From Rugosimonospora acidiphila (GTDB lineage Bacteria > Actinomycetota > Actinomycetes > Mycobacteriales > Micromonosporaceae), in the NCBI RefSeq assembly GCF_039543385.1, contig NZ_BAABJQ010000039.1, forward strand, positions 8,138-72,137: a stretch of DNA of 64,000 bases. The letters are read 5' to 3'. This document shows, piece after piece, positions 8,693 to 16,896 of this stretch. The number at the start of each line of letters is the position of its first letter. The first letter of the stretch is position 1. The notes below the pieces were generated by a model. It saw nothing but the letters and a program-made list of their open reading frames with translations. It was not told the origin of the DNA and searched no databases. The translations under genes were made by a program, and so were the position numbers.

Positions 8693-9799
8693 TCAGCGGT
8701 TACCGATGAAGGTCTGCACCGAACCGGCGGGTGGCTCGGCGCCGATGAGCTTGGCGAGCAGCTGACTGGCGGGGTTGTTGAATCGCATCACCGCGTCCGG
8801 GGGGAGCAGGCCCAGATCGATCATCAGATTGCCGGCGCGGTGCATCAGGATCGCCAGCCGTACCCCGGCCCAGACCTCGTAGTAGTCAAGGTGGTCGACG
8901 GTCCGGCCGGATGCCTTCTCGTAGATGGCCACGACCTGGTCCCTGGTGGGGAAGCCCGCCGGTGCAGGCAGGCCGATCCCCTCGGTGTGGTGGCGCACGA
9001 GGAACAGCCACCAGGCCAACTCGATGTCGGGGTGCCCGAGACCCACCATCTCCCAATCGAGGATGGCGTTCACCGCGAGGTCGTCGCCGAACATCATGTT
9101 CCCGATGCGCGCGTCGCCCCAGTTGAGTACGGGCTCGCGCCGGTCATCCGGCCGGTGCGCGTGAAGCCAGGCGAAACCCGCCTCGATGGTCGGGTTGACC
9201 TCGGCACCACGGGCCCAGTCGTACAACTCGCGCCACTTGCAGACCTCAGCGTCGAAGACGTCGGTACCCTCCGGCGGAGCCAGGAACCCGAGCCCGAGGC
9301 CTTTCCAGTCGACGTCGTGAATGGCGGCCAGCGCCTCGATCGACGCCGTACACAGACGCGACTGCTGCTCGGGCGAGAGCTCGAGCACCCAACCGCTGGC
9401 CGTGAACGGCGGGTCGTCGGCTGGGACGTTTCCGTGTGCCCGCTCCATCACGAGGAACGGCGCACCCAATGCTGCGGGGTCCTCCTCGACCCAGCGCACC
9501 GCGGGTACCGGCTGCCCGATGCCGGCCAGGGCCGTCATCACCACGGCCTCCTTGCCGAGGTCGGGATCCTTGAAGATCGCCGGGCCGTCGGGTGCGATCC
9601 GGGCGACGAGCTGCCTGCTCGTCAACGTCCCGTCGGTGGACCAGGAGGCGTTGAACAGCACAGTTGTGTTGGACATTCCACTCGCGCTGGGAATCTCGAA
9701 ATCGTCGACGACGACGTCGGTCGCCTCGGGCAGCTGCGCGGCGAGCCAGCGCCGCAGGCTGTCTCGGAGCTCCTGCGGGTCCTTGTTGGTCAGTGCCAT
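8693..9799 (-). CDS. aminoglycoside phosphotransferase (APH)-fold family protein
   Basis: This 368-residue protein has the APH/ChoK kinase fold. The catalytic Brenner-type motif reads NWGDARIGN (226-234) with Asp229 and Asn234. The metal-binding ILDWE (Asp248) follows, and GHPDIELAWW is typical of the family. The His of the usual HGD is replaced by Trp, as in many phosphotransferase family proteins of actinobacteria that act on small molecules, including lipids and macrolides, rather than aminoglycosides. The N-terminal ATP-binding lobe (about 30-125) is present. It is downstream of, and 13 nt from, the gene at 9813-10862 and is surely co-transcribed with it. The substrate cannot be inferred. 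The pair has no obvious link to the secretion genes. Confidence 0.85.
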   Translation of the reverse strand: MALTNKDPQELRDSLRRWLAAQLPEATDVVVDDFEIPSASGMSNTTVLFNASWSTDGTLTSRQLVARIAPDGPAIFKDPDLGKEAVVMTALAGIGQPVPAVRWVEEDPAALGAPFLVMERAHGNVPADDPPFTASGWVLELSPEQQSRLCTASIEALAAIHDVDWKGLGLGFLAPPEGTDVFDAEVCKWRELYDWARGAEVNPTIEAGFAWLHAHRPDDRREPVLNWGDARIGNMMFGDDLAVNAILDWEMVGLGHPDIELAWWLFLVRHHTEGIGLPAPAGFPTRDQVVAIYEKASGRTVDHLDYYEVWAGVRLAILMHRAGNLMIDLGLLPPDAVMRFNNPASQLLAKLIGAEPPAGSVQTFIGNR

Positions 9800-9812
9800 G
9801 AGAATCCTCCCG

Positions 9813-10862
9813 TCAATCCGTGGCCGTGTGGCGGCTGCGCGCCTTGACCGCGCGGTGGTAGCGGTCGAACCAGGTCTCCTGGTAGGTGGAGTGGGTCACC
9901 CGGCCCTGCTCGTCCTCCCAGCGGTAGACGCTGTCGTGGAAGGAAACATTGGGCCAGGCGGGAAGCGTCGCCGTCGCGATCGCCTCCCCGACGAACCGGT
10001 AGATCCGGCCATCCTCGTCCTCGGCCTCGATCTCCTGGCGCAGCGACGCGAAGGTGTGCGGCTGCCGCTGCAGGACGTTGCGTCGCACCCGGGTGATCTG
10101 CTTGTTCTCGCCATTGCTGTGCAGCCAGGCGAAGTGGTGGGTGGGTGCTCCGTCGGGAACTTCATAGACGCCCAACCACTCCGGGTTGGTGTCCGGTGCC
10201 TCGAAGCCGACCTGGTTGAAGATCAGGTCCGGGCCGAAGTACATCGGGGTCCACCCGACCGGGGGAACGGGCACCCCGCCCTGCGTCTCCTTGCGCACCT
10301 GGCGCCACGACCGATCCCGGATCGCGTAGCAGTCGATGTCGTAGTGCTCGCCGCGCAGCTCCAGCTGACCGGTGCAGTGCATGAACTGCTCGCTACCGCC
10401 AGGCACCCGGCCCGGAGCGTTGTGATAGTTCTCCTCGCCGGGCATCACGTGGCCGCGCGCCAGCAACGGTGTCACCGCGGTCTGGATGAGGTCGAGCTTC
10501 GTCTGTCCGTCGGTGCTGGCGTAGCTGATACGCACCTCCCGCCCCGGCTCCATGAACTCGATCCGCAGCCCGTTCGCGGTCGTGATGGTGTTTGCGTCGA
10601 TGTCGGGCCACGGCATCGTGATCTCGTAGTTCAGGTGGTCGATGTCGAGGACGTTGATGTTGTCGGTCCCGCGGAAGATCGCCGCGCCCCCCTGACACAG
10701 CGGAAATGCTGGCTGGTAGCGGAGGTAGAGGAAAGCGCCGATCTGCGCGTGCGGGATCGAGAAGCTGAAGTAGTGGGTGTGGATGGTGTGCGGGTCCCAG
10801 TGCTCGCCGTCGGGCAGCGGGACGATCAGATCGGTCTCCGGGGGATGGGTGGCGTGTCCCAA
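9813..10862 (-). CDS. DUF7064/DUF7065-like (lipocalin/CrtC-like) protein
   Basis: Starting from TTG 10862 (GAGAAAGGG nine nucleotides upstream) this gives 349 residues. The region upstream of this TTG in the same frame looks non-coding. The protein is rich in beta strands and aromatic residues (HTHYFSFSIP, YLRYQPAF, WTPMYFGPDLIFN, HHFAWLHSNGE, THSTYQETWFDRYH) with no signal peptide. This matches proteins of unknown function annotated as DUF7064/7065 that have a tandem lipocalin-like fold and are often encoded beside APH-fold phosphotransferases, as here. The role is probably in handling a hydrophobic small molecule, but that is inference. The family call rests on composition and neighbour rather than on a signature motif. 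Confidence 0.75.
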   Translation of the reverse strand: MGHATHPPETDLIVPLPDGEHWDPHTIHTHYFSFSIPHAQIGAFLYLRYQPAFPLCQGGAAIFRGTDNINVLDIDHLNYEITMPWPDIDANTITTANGLRIEFMEPGREVRISYASTDGQTKLDLIQTAVTPLLARGHVMPGEENYHNAPGRVPGGSEQFMHCTGQLELRGEHYDIDCYAIRDRSWRQVRKETQGGVPVPPVGWTPMYFGPDLIFNQVGFEAPDTNPEWLGVYEVPDGAPTHHFAWLHSNGENKQITRVRRNVLQRQPHTFASLRQEIEAEDEDGRIYRFVGEAIATATLPAWPNVSFHDSVYRWEDEQGRVTHSTYQETWFDRYHRAVKARSRHTATD

Positions 10863-10961
10863 TGTGATGAACCCTTTCTCTCGGACGAGGCGTGCGGGTC
10901 GGGATGGGCGGAGCAGGGCCGCGCCGGTCACGGTCAACTGCGGTGTCAGCGCGCCCGACGC

Positions 10962-10987
10962 TGAATCAAACGGGGCTCGTGGCCGTT
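10962..10987 (+). promoter_or_regulatory. ECF-sigma-type promoter element, site 3 (anti-sigma factor)
   Basis: TGAAT (10962-10966), 17 nt, CGTT (10984-10987), with the extended TGAATCAAAC core. A start of transcription 7-9 nt after CGTT would fall on or next to the GTG at 10996, giving a leaderless message. Confidence 0.65.
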
Positions 10988-10995
10988 GTAGGGGT

Positions 10996-11205
10996 GTGGC
11001 TGAGATGCCTGATGAGCACCGGCGGCTCCGGTTGTCGCTCGGCGCGTACGTTCTCGGTGAGATGTCGGCTGCCGAGGCCGTGGCGCTCGAGCGGCACCTG
11101 GCCCGCTGTGTCGACTGCTCCGTCGAAGCGGATGGCCTGATCGAGGCGCTGTTCGCCCTCACCCTGCTACCTGAGCAGGAGGGTCGCAGACCCGCCGACG
11201 AGTAG
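10996..11205 (+). CDS. small zinc-binding anti-sigma factor
   Basis: This 69-residue protein has the zinc-associated anti-sigma signature His34-x3-Cys38-x2-Cys41 (LERHLARCVDC) within a helical N-terminal domain (RLSLGAYVLGEMSAAEAVALERHL). No transmembrane segment follows, so it is a short soluble type. Such proteins bind an ECF sigma factor and release it on a signal, often redox or metal-related. The likely partner is the ECF factor at 6837-7472, although the two genes are 3.5 kb apart. The GTG at 10996 sits exactly where a leaderless transcript from the promoter at 10962-10987 would begin. ATG 11005, with AGGGG ten nucleotides upstream, is the alternative start. The promoter match implies feedback control by the sigma factor. 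It is convergent with the EccA-like gene, 19 nt apart. Confidence 0.8.
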   Translation: MAEMPDEHRRLRLSLGAYVLGEMSAAEAVALERHLARCVDCSVEADGLIEALFALTLLPEQEGRRPADE

Positions 11206-11224
11206 GACATGTCGATGCCCCCGG

Positions 11225-13999
11225 TCACTCGGCCAGGTCGAGATCGGGTAGGTCGTCCCCCATGAGGGTGCTGAGCTGCTCAGCCGTCACCGACGCGGCA
11301 CTGTCGACGAGGCGCCGGGCGTGGCGCTCGGTCATCTCCTGGAACACCTTGCGGGCGAACCGCCCGTTGCCGAAGCCTTCGCCGCGACCGGTCGCGTCGA
11401 AGAACGTCGCCAGTGCGGCCCGGGTCGGCGGGGGCAGCTCGTACTGGTGGGATGCCGCCTGGTGGGCGACGATGTCCACCAACTCCGCCGAGGTGTAGTC
11501 GTCGAACGTGAGCGTCCGGGTGAACCTGGACGCCAGGCCCGGGTTGGCGCCGACGAACCGTTCCATCTGGTCGGGATATCCGGCGACGATCACGACCACC
11601 TCGTCGCGGTGGTCTTCCATCAGCTTGACCAGCGTGGAGATCGCCTCCTGGCCGAAGTCGTTTCCGCGGCCGTCGGGAACCAGGGCGTACGCCTCGTCGA
11701 TGAAGAGCACTCCGCCGAGGGCACGCCGGAACGCGGCCTGCGTCTTCGGTGCGGTGTGCCCGACGTACTCGCCCACCAGCATCGAGCGGTCGACCTCGAC
11801 CAGGTGTCCGGTGTTGAGCATGCCCAGCGCGGCGAGGATCTGCCCGTAGAGGCGGGCGACGGTGGTCTTGCCGGTTCCAGGATTGCCGGCGAAGACGAGG
11901 TGGCGGGAGAGCGGAGGAGGCAGCAGGCCGGCTTCCTGCCGTTGCTTGACCATCTGCATCAGCTTGACCAGTGTGCCGACGTCCTGCTTGGCCCGGCGCA
12001 GGCCGACCAGCTCGTCGAGCTGGTGCAGCAGCTCGGCGAGGCCACGGTCATCGGCCGCGGCCTGTGCCGCGGGATCGCCTCCCGCGCCGATTCGCGCCAT
12101 GCCGCTGGGCGGGCTCGCCCGGCCGGATCGCCCGACCGGCAGGTGGCTGACCCGCACGCCGCTGACCTCGCAGTCGACGATGACCGGTTCGGCCTCCGCC
12201 GCCAACTCCACGTCCTGTTCGACGTCGCGGATGTGGCAGCGGCGCAGGGTGGGTGCGGCCGACGGGCCGACGTAGACGGCCGGCGCGCCGGTACCCGTGA
12301 TGCTGCAGTCTTCCAGCTTGGCCCGTACCCGCGGGGCGAGGTAAATGCCGTTGCCGTGGCAGTCCTTGACGGTGAGCGACCTGATCAGCGGGGTACCTCC
12401 GTCCCAGACCACGAGGCCGTTGCCGCCCGCGTCGGTGATCTCGCAGCCATCGATGCCGGCCTGGCTGTCCTGGTCCAGGAACACCCCGGTGGCGCCGCTG
12501 TTGCGGAAGCTCGAGTCGCGGACGATCGGGCTGGTGCCCGGCCCGGTCTCCAGGCCCGAGGTCGTGGTACCGGTGACCGTGCAGTTCACGAGCAGCGGGT
12601 GGTGAGGTGTGTCCTGGACGCGGATACCCACGTTCGCCTGTGTCACCGTGACCCCGAGCACGGTCGCGTCGCCGCTGTCCTCGATCTGCAGGCCGGTCAT
12701 CCCGACGGCGTTCAGCGCGCCGCCGGCCAACCGCAGCATGCCGCGGTCGGTGCAGCGCACGCCGTGCTCCGGTGTCCCGGAGACCGTACAGTCGTGAAGA
12801 TCCACCTTTGCCTGCCCGCCGATGTGCACGGCGCTGAACCCGGATTCACGGATGGTGCATCCGGTCAGGTTCACCGACGCCTCTTCACCGGCGAGAAGCC
12901 CGTTGGCCGCGGTTCGCGCGATGGTGGTGTCCGTTGCGGACAACCGAGCCGACTTCTGCACGACCAGTCCCGTGCTGGCGCTGCCGATGATTCCGCAGCC
13001 CGCCAGGCTCAGGGTGCTGGTACCGGTGGCGAATATGCCGGCCTTGCCGGCGTCGCGCACGTGCGAGCGGTCGATGCTCAGCTGTGCGGCGCCGGTGGCG
13101 AGGATCCCGCTGCCGACCGCGCGGGTGATCGTGGTGTCGACCACGGTGACGCCGCCCACCGCTCTGGGGTCGACACCACCGTCCACCGTGGAGGATCCAT
13201 CGTCGATGCGGGCGCAGCAATCGGTCACCCGCACCGCGTCACCCCCGATGTCGCGCAGGCGACTGGAGTGGATCACGAGTGCGGCGTCGTCATCGACCAG
13301 TACGCCGCACTCGCCGGCCTCGGCGATCTCGCAGTCGACGACGCAGCTGGCGGCGCTGTCGCTCAGGTGCAGACCGGCTGCGGTCACCCGGGACACGGTC
13401 GTGGTCACCAGCCGGGCCTGGCTCGACTGGGCCATCGCGATGCCGCTGCCCTCGACGTCCTCGACCGCGCAGTTGGTCACCTGTATCCGGGAGTCCCCGT
13501 TGGCCCGCACCGCGGCATCGTCGCAGTGGTGGATGCGGCACCCGGTGATGTCCGCGACGGCCCACCCGGTCAGCGCCAATTCCCCGACCGAGATGTCGCA
13601 GTCCTGCAGGGCCAGGGCGCCGGCCGATACCAGGACCGGCGCCCGCATCGTCAGGCCGCGCACGCCGACGGTACCGGCACGCACGTGCAGTCCTGGACCC
13701 TCCGCAGAAGTCAACACGACGGTGCCGTCCGTCGCCTCGGCGGTGATCGTGACGTCCCGGTCGACCACCAAGGTTTCCTGGTAGACCCCCGGCGCGACGA
13801 CCACCACTCCGCCGTCGGCCGCTGCCCGCAGCGCCGAACCTATGGTGCGGTGGTTCCCCCAGCCGCGGGCGGCCACGCGTAGTGGCGGACCGACCGACCT
13901 GACCGCCACGGTGACGAACTCGCCCGGGGCGCTCGCGGTCAGCGGCTTCCCGCCGGAGCGCCCGACAGACCCAGTGGCAGCAGTTGATCTGGCCGACAT
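11225..13999 (-). CDS. EccA-like AAA+ ATPase fused to a right-handed beta-helix domain
   Basis: This is a 924-residue fusion. Residues about 40-620 form a long parallel beta-helix (pectate-lyase-like repeats of about 22-24 residues such as ISGCxI, DSxAxV, GSGI). Residues about 655-915 are an AAA+ module of the CbxX/CfqX/EccA type, with Walker A GNPGTGKTT (705-713), Walker B VLFIDEA (Asp768, Glu769) and arginine finger region ASRF (823-826). EccA proteins are cytosolic ATPases that assist export by ESX systems. Here the usual N-terminal TPR-like domain is replaced by the beta-helix, which may bind substrates. There is no signal peptide. The ATG at 13999 has a poor ribosome site. A TGAAT-N17-CGTC element at 14113-14138 lies upstream on the same strand. 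It diverges from the EccD/EccC operon. Confidence 0.9.
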   Translation of the reverse strand: MSARSTAATGSVGRSGGKPLTASAPGEFVTVAVRSVGPPLRVAARGWGNHRTIGSALRAAADGGVVVVAPGVYQETLVVDRDVTITAEATDGTVVLTSAEGPGLHVRAGTVGVRGLTMRAPVLVSAGALALQDCDISVGELALTGWAVADITGCRIHHCDDAAVRANGDSRIQVTNCAVEDVEGSGIAMAQSSQARLVTTTVSRVTAAGLHLSDSAASCVVDCEIAEAGECGVLVDDDAALVIHSSRLRDIGGDAVRVTDCCARIDDGSSTVDGGVDPRAVGGVTVVDTTITRAVGSGILATGAAQLSIDRSHVRDAGKAGIFATGTSTLSLAGCGIIGSASTGLVVQKSARLSATDTTIARTAANGLLAGEEASVNLTGCTIRESGFSAVHIGGQAKVDLHDCTVSGTPEHGVRCTDRGMLRLAGGALNAVGMTGLQIEDSGDATVLGVTVTQANVGIRVQDTPHHPLLVNCTVTGTTTSGLETGPGTSPIVRDSSFRNSGATGVFLDQDSQAGIDGCEITDAGGNGLVVWDGGTPLIRSLTVKDCHGNGIYLAPRVRAKLEDCSITGTGAPAVYVGPSAAPTLRRCHIRDVEQDVELAAEAEPVIVDCEVSGVRVSHLPVGRSGRASPPSGMARIGAGGDPAAQAAADDRGLAELLHQLDELVGLRRAKQDVGTLVKLMQMVKQRQEAGLLPPPLSRHLVFAGNPGTGKTTVARLYGQILAALGMLNTGHLVEVDRSMLVGEYVGHTAPKTQAAFRRALGGVLFIDEAYALVPDGRGNDFGQEAISTLVKLMEDHRDEVVVIVAGYPDQMERFVGANPGLASRFTRTLTFDDYTSAELVDIVAHQAASHQYELPPPTRAALATFFDATGRGEGFGNGRFARKVFQEMTERHARRLVDSAASVTAEQLSTLMGDDLPDLDLAE

Positions 14000-14354
14000 G
14001 CTAGGCGCCCGCGTTCGTGTCGGCCGCCGCTGCGCGGGTCCATCCCACTGCTCGATCGCCCCGTCGTCTCACGCTGCGCTCCTCGACGTTGTCTGCGCTG
14101 TCAGACCGTCATGACGGACCGGAACGGGGTTTCATTCAGATCCAGATGAAGGAACTGGGCGCCACGGCCGTAATGACCCGGTGAAGGCGACGGTCCCGCG
14201 ACTTCGGGAGGCGAACGTGTCAGCCAGCTGGCGAACTGACGGCCGGCGCCCGGCTGGCGACCTGCCGAGCGCGGTGCCTTCGCGCGCGGCGCAGCATCCA
14301 CCATTCACCGCCGGCTCAGCTTTTGCCGGCCCCGAGGAGCCTCAGGAGGCCACC
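14000..14354. other. 355-nt divergent control region of the type VII locus
   Basis: It contains the ECF-type element at 14113-14138 reading toward the EccA-like gene. No matching element is seen on the plus strand, so the EccD-side operon must use another promoter that I could not assign. No gene is supported upstream of the GTG at 14355. Confidence 0.5.
14113..14138 (-). promoter_or_regulatory. ECF-sigma-type promoter element, site 4 (EccA-like gene)
   Basis: Minus-strand TGAAT (14138-14134), 17 nt, CGTC (14116-14113), with the extended TGAATGAAAC core shared with sites 1 and 3. Flanking bases also resemble site 1 on both sides (for example CTTCATC upstream). It lies about 110 nt from the ATG at 13999. 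Confidence 0.65.
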
Positions 14355-14486
14355 GTGTCGGAATTGCCCGCGGGTCGGATCGCCGTCCCGCGCATCCGGA
14401 AAGACGTTGGGGGCATCGCGCTGGACATCGCGGCGCGGCCCGACCGAGACAACGCCCACGCGACCGCCTGCCGGTCCTGGCACTGA
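14355..14486 (+). CDS. small ORF (43 aa) with ideal ribosome site ahead of EccD
   Basis: GTG 14355 is preceded by a perfect AGGAGG with five nucleotides of spacing, the strongest such signal in this part of the window. The 43-residue product begins MSELPAGRIAVPRIR and is soluble and charged, with a Cys-Arg-Ser-Trp-His end. It resembles no family I know. The stop lies 17 nt before the EccD-type start, so the two would be translated from one message. It could be a leader peptide, a small partner of the secretion machine, or a chance ORF. An in-frame ATG at 14181 would extend it but has no ribosome site. Confidence 0.45.
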   Translation: MSELPAGRIAVPRIRKDVGGIALDIAARPDRDNAHATACRSWH

Positions 14487-14503
14487 GCGGCGGGGAGCTA
14501 CAG

Positions 14504-15898
14504 ATGCTAGACGGGCGCAGTCGGGTCACGGTTGTCGGGGAGCGCCGCCGAGTGGACGTGGCGCTACCGAGCACGGCACCCATCGCCGAGTATTCAGCCA
14601 GCCTCGCCAACCTCTGTGGCCAGGGCGGTCGCGGCGTCACGCCGCCCGCCTGGTCACTCGCGGTCGCCGGAGACGGGCCGCTTTCGCTCACCACCTCGCT
14701 GGCCGACTCAGGCGTGGTCGACGGGCAGGTGCTGTACCTGCGTGACCTGACCCGCCACCCAGGCTCAGAAGCGATCGTGGCGGACATCGAAGAGCTCATC
14801 GCCGGTGCGGCCGATGACCAACGCAAAGCCGACTGGCCGCGATCGTTGGTGGTCATGACTCTGGGCCTGTTGTGGGTCGCCGGGGCCGCGCTGCTGGCGC
14901 TGCGGCATTCGTCCGGGCCCGTGGTCAGCGCGGTCGGACTGCTGGTCGCAGGCCTGCTGCTGCTGGGTACCGGCTGGGCGCTGGCGCAGCGCCGGGTCGT
15001 CGTGCCGGCCACGCTGTGCCTGCTGACGTCGCTGACCGCGGTGCCCTGCTTCGCTGTTGCCGGCGCGCTGCTGACGCGGGCGGTCGCGGGGGACGCCTTC
15101 TTCTGGGTGGGAGCGATCGCCGGTGCGGCCGCCGCAGTACTGATGATCATGGCTACGACGCCGGAGGCCGTCGTCGTTCTCCTCGGGGTACCGCTCGCCG
15201 TCGCCGTCCTCGTGGCACCACTGCTGCTCCTGGTCCACGCCACCAACGTCCAGGTCGCGGCCACCACGGTGGTGGCCATGCTGGCCGTGCTGGGGCTGTC
15301 GAAGACGTGCACGGCGTTTCTGACGTTGTGGTCAACCCGGCGAGCTGGTGATTCGGCCGGGTTGGCAGACGGTGCGACCGCACTGCTGATCCGGCACCGA
15401 CGCCTGCTCGCAGTCCTGATGACGGTGCCTGCGTTGAGCATCGCGGTCGGCCTGCCGGTGCTCGCCGCGTCCGGCAACAGCTTCGCCCTCGCGATGGCGG
15501 CGGTCGCCAGCCTGGCCGTGCTCATCCGCGCCCAGCAGGTCGGGTTCGCCAGCGAATCGGTACCGCTGAACAGCGCTGGTCTGGTCGGACTCTTCGCGGT
15601 GGTGGCCGTGGCGGCCACGGACATCTGGCGCAGCGACGTGGCCACCACGATCGCGCTGCTCGTGGCCGGACTCGCGCTCATCGCCCGCTCGACGGTTTCG
15701 ATGGTGCTGCGCGCCGGCGGTGACGAGGTGGCAGACCTGCCGGCGGGCTTCCCGGCCGGCACCGGCCGCCCCCGCGGCCGCCGGCGGTTCGTCGACGTCG
15801 TCGGTGTGCTCTGCACGCTGGCGACCATCTCGCTGGCGCTCGGCGTCTTCGGCGTGTACGGGGAGCTGGTCGACATGGGACGGGGAATCGTCGGCTGA
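14504..15898 (+). CDS. eccD: type VII secretion integral membrane protein EccD
   Basis: This 464-residue protein has the EccD layout. A ubiquitin-like cytoplasmic domain of about 85 residues comes first (RVTVVGERRRVDVALPS, SLAVAGDGPL, VVDGQVLYLRD). About eleven hydrophobic helices then run from residue 115 to the end, with the usual cytoplasmic loop containing RRAGDSAGLADG. EccD forms the membrane vestibule of ESX secretion complexes. The start at ATG 14504 has GGGGAG six nucleotides upstream. It is the first large gene of the plus-strand operon with the golvesin-like protein and EccC. EccB and EccE, normal partners of EccD, are not found nearby. Confidence 0.88.
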   Translation: MLDGRSRVTVVGERRRVDVALPSTAPIAEYSASLANLCGQGGRGVTPPAWSLAVAGDGPLSLTTSLADSGVVDGQVLYLRDLTRHPGSEAIVADIEELIAGAADDQRKADWPRSLVVMTLGLLWVAGAALLALRHSSGPVVSAVGLLVAGLLLLGTGWALAQRRVVVPATLCLLTSLTAVPCFAVAGALLTRAVAGDAFFWVGAIAGAAAAVLMIMATTPEAVVVLLGVPLAVAVLVAPLLLLVHATNVQVAATTVVAMLAVLGLSKTCTAFLTLWSTRRAGDSAGLADGATALLIRHRRLLAVLMTVPALSIAVGLPVLAASGNSFALAMAAVASLAVLIRAQQVGFASESVPLNSAGLVGLFAVVAVAATDIWRSDVATTIALLVAGLALIARSTVSMVLRAGGDEVADLPAGFPAGTGRPRGRRRFVDVVGVLCTLATISLALGVFGVYGELVDMGRGIVG

Positions 15899-15965
15899 AC
15901 GGCGTGCCGTCGCGGCCGCAGATGCGCGCGACGACGGGCACGGGATCGACTCATTGACGACAAGG

Positions 15966-15991
15966 TGAATGTAGCGGCGCACGAAGCCGTA
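15966..15991 (+). promoter_or_regulatory. ECF-sigma-type promoter element, site 5 (small ORF / EccC operon)
   Basis: TGAAT (15966-15970), 17 nt, CGTA (15988-15991). It lacks the AAAC extension and has A rather than C/T at the last position, so it is the weakest of the six. A transcript starting near 15999 would have a 30-nt leader before the small ORF at 16029. Confidence 0.4.
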
Positions 15992-16028
15992 ATGGAGCGT
16001 GTCGCCTGCGTTCGAGGGAGGTCAGTTC

Positions 16029-16127
16029 GTGCGGATGAAGACGCGGCTCATGCTCGTCGCCCCGCTGCGCGCGGGGCGTGAGCCGAGCGTTGTGGACGCT
16101 GGCAGCGGATGCGCGGTTGGGGAGTGA
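16029..16127 (+). CDS. small ORF (32 aa), translationally coupled to the next gene
   Basis: GTG 16029 has GAGGGAGG seven nucleotides upstream. The 32-residue product starts MRMKTRLMLVAPL, a short basic stretch then a hydrophobic one, and ends SGCAVGE. Its stop (16125-16127) is three nucleotides from the GTG of the golvesin-like gene. The ribosome site of that gene lies inside its last codons, so the two would be coupled. A candidate ECF-type promoter (15966-15991) would make it the first gene of a transcript including EccC and the WXG100 pair. It may be a leader or coupling ORF, or a tiny membrane-associated peptide. Confidence 0.4.
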   Translation: MRMKTRLMLVAPLRAGREPSVVDAGSGCAVGE

Positions 16128-16130
16128 GCC

Positions 16131-16874
16131 GTGGCTACCGCCAGAACAACGACGGCAGGATCGGCTCGGGCCGAGCGGCGCGAGGCCGCGCGGGCCCTCG
16201 TCGAGCACAGCTGGGCCGAGGTGGACACCCCGCGACCGACGGCCCGGCCGCACCTGGTGCTGACGGTGGTCGCACTGGCCGCTGCCGCCGCGCTCGGAGG
16301 CGGGGCGGTGCTGCAACTGGTGCATCCGCTGCCACTGAGCGAGGCGAGTGCATCGACGGTACCGCCGCCGGTCACCGCGGCACCGTACACGGCGGTCAGC
16401 GGCTGGGACTGTGCCACCGCCAGCGACCACGGATTCGACGTGCAGGGACGCACCGCCGACTGGTACACGGTCGCCAGCGGTGGGTGGGATCGCGACGGTT
16501 GCCACGGGACGTTTGAGGCGATCCCGATGAGCGGGGACAAGAGCAAGGACGATCCGAACCAGCACGCGGTCTGGTGGTTCACCCCGACCGCCGCGATGAC
16601 CCGATGCGCGATCTCGGTCTACGGGCCGGCAGCGCAGAACCCGCAGGACGCGGCGGCCGCACCCGCCCAGTTCTGGGTGCTCACCGGACGTACCGGTGCC
16701 CGCCTGGCCGGCTCCCTCATGGACCAGACGGCCAGCCGGGGTACCTGGGTCTCGTTGGGCACGTACCCGGTCAGCGCCGCTGGGATCGCGGTCGAGCTGG
16801 TGGACCGGGGAACTCCGGCGACGCCCGCATCCCGGCTTGCGGTAAGTCAGGTCCGGGTCCAATGCACGGCCTGA
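16131..16874 (+). CDS. single-pass membrane protein with golvesin-like ectodomain, type VII locus
   Basis: This 247-residue protein has a charged cytoplasmic N-terminus (1-42). One transmembrane helix (about 43-65, LVLTVVALAAAAALGGGAVLQLV) follows, then a Thr/Pro-rich stalk and an extracellular beta domain (about 90-247). That domain has conserved Cys residues and a golvesin-like end (GTWVSLGTYPVSAAGIAVELVDR, VSQVRVQC). The GTG start has GGGGAG six nucleotides upstream. It occupies the place between EccD and EccC where a single-pass component with a periplasmic domain (EccB in classical ESX systems) would be expected, but it shows no EccB similarity that I can see. A structural role at the cell surface in the secretion complex is a reasonable inference. 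Confidence 0.75.
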   Translation: MATARTTTAGSARAERREAARALVEHSWAEVDTPRPTARPHLVLTVVALAAAAALGGGAVLQLVHPLPLSEASASTVPPPVTAAPYTAVSGWDCATASDHGFDVQGRTADWYTVASGGWDRDGCHGTFEAIPMSGDKSKDDPNQHAVWWFTPTAAMTRCAISVYGPAAQNPQDAAAAPAQFWVLTGRTGARLAGSLMDQTASRGTWVSLGTYPVSAAGIAVELVDRGTPATPASRLAVSQVRVQCTA

Positions 16875-16896
16875 GCACTGTGGATCGAGGACAGTC

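Noticed and set aside
9813..9840. Possible terminator or promoter between the two genes at 8693-10862
   Set aside because: The gap is only 13 nt and contains just the ribosome site of the downstream gene; the two are one operon.
10863..11228. N-terminal extension of the DUF7064-like gene to 11228
   Set aside because: The extra 122 codons are Ser/Arg-rich shadow sequence overlapping the promoter and the anti-sigma gene on the other strand. TTG 10862 has a good ribosome site and the domain starts there.
11321..13882. An 853-codon plus-strand ORF opposite the EccA-like gene
   Set aside because: It is the antisense shadow of the beta-helix/AAA+ coding sequence, rich in Arg/Gly/Ala/His with no domain, and the minus-strand frame has clear Walker motifs and repeats.
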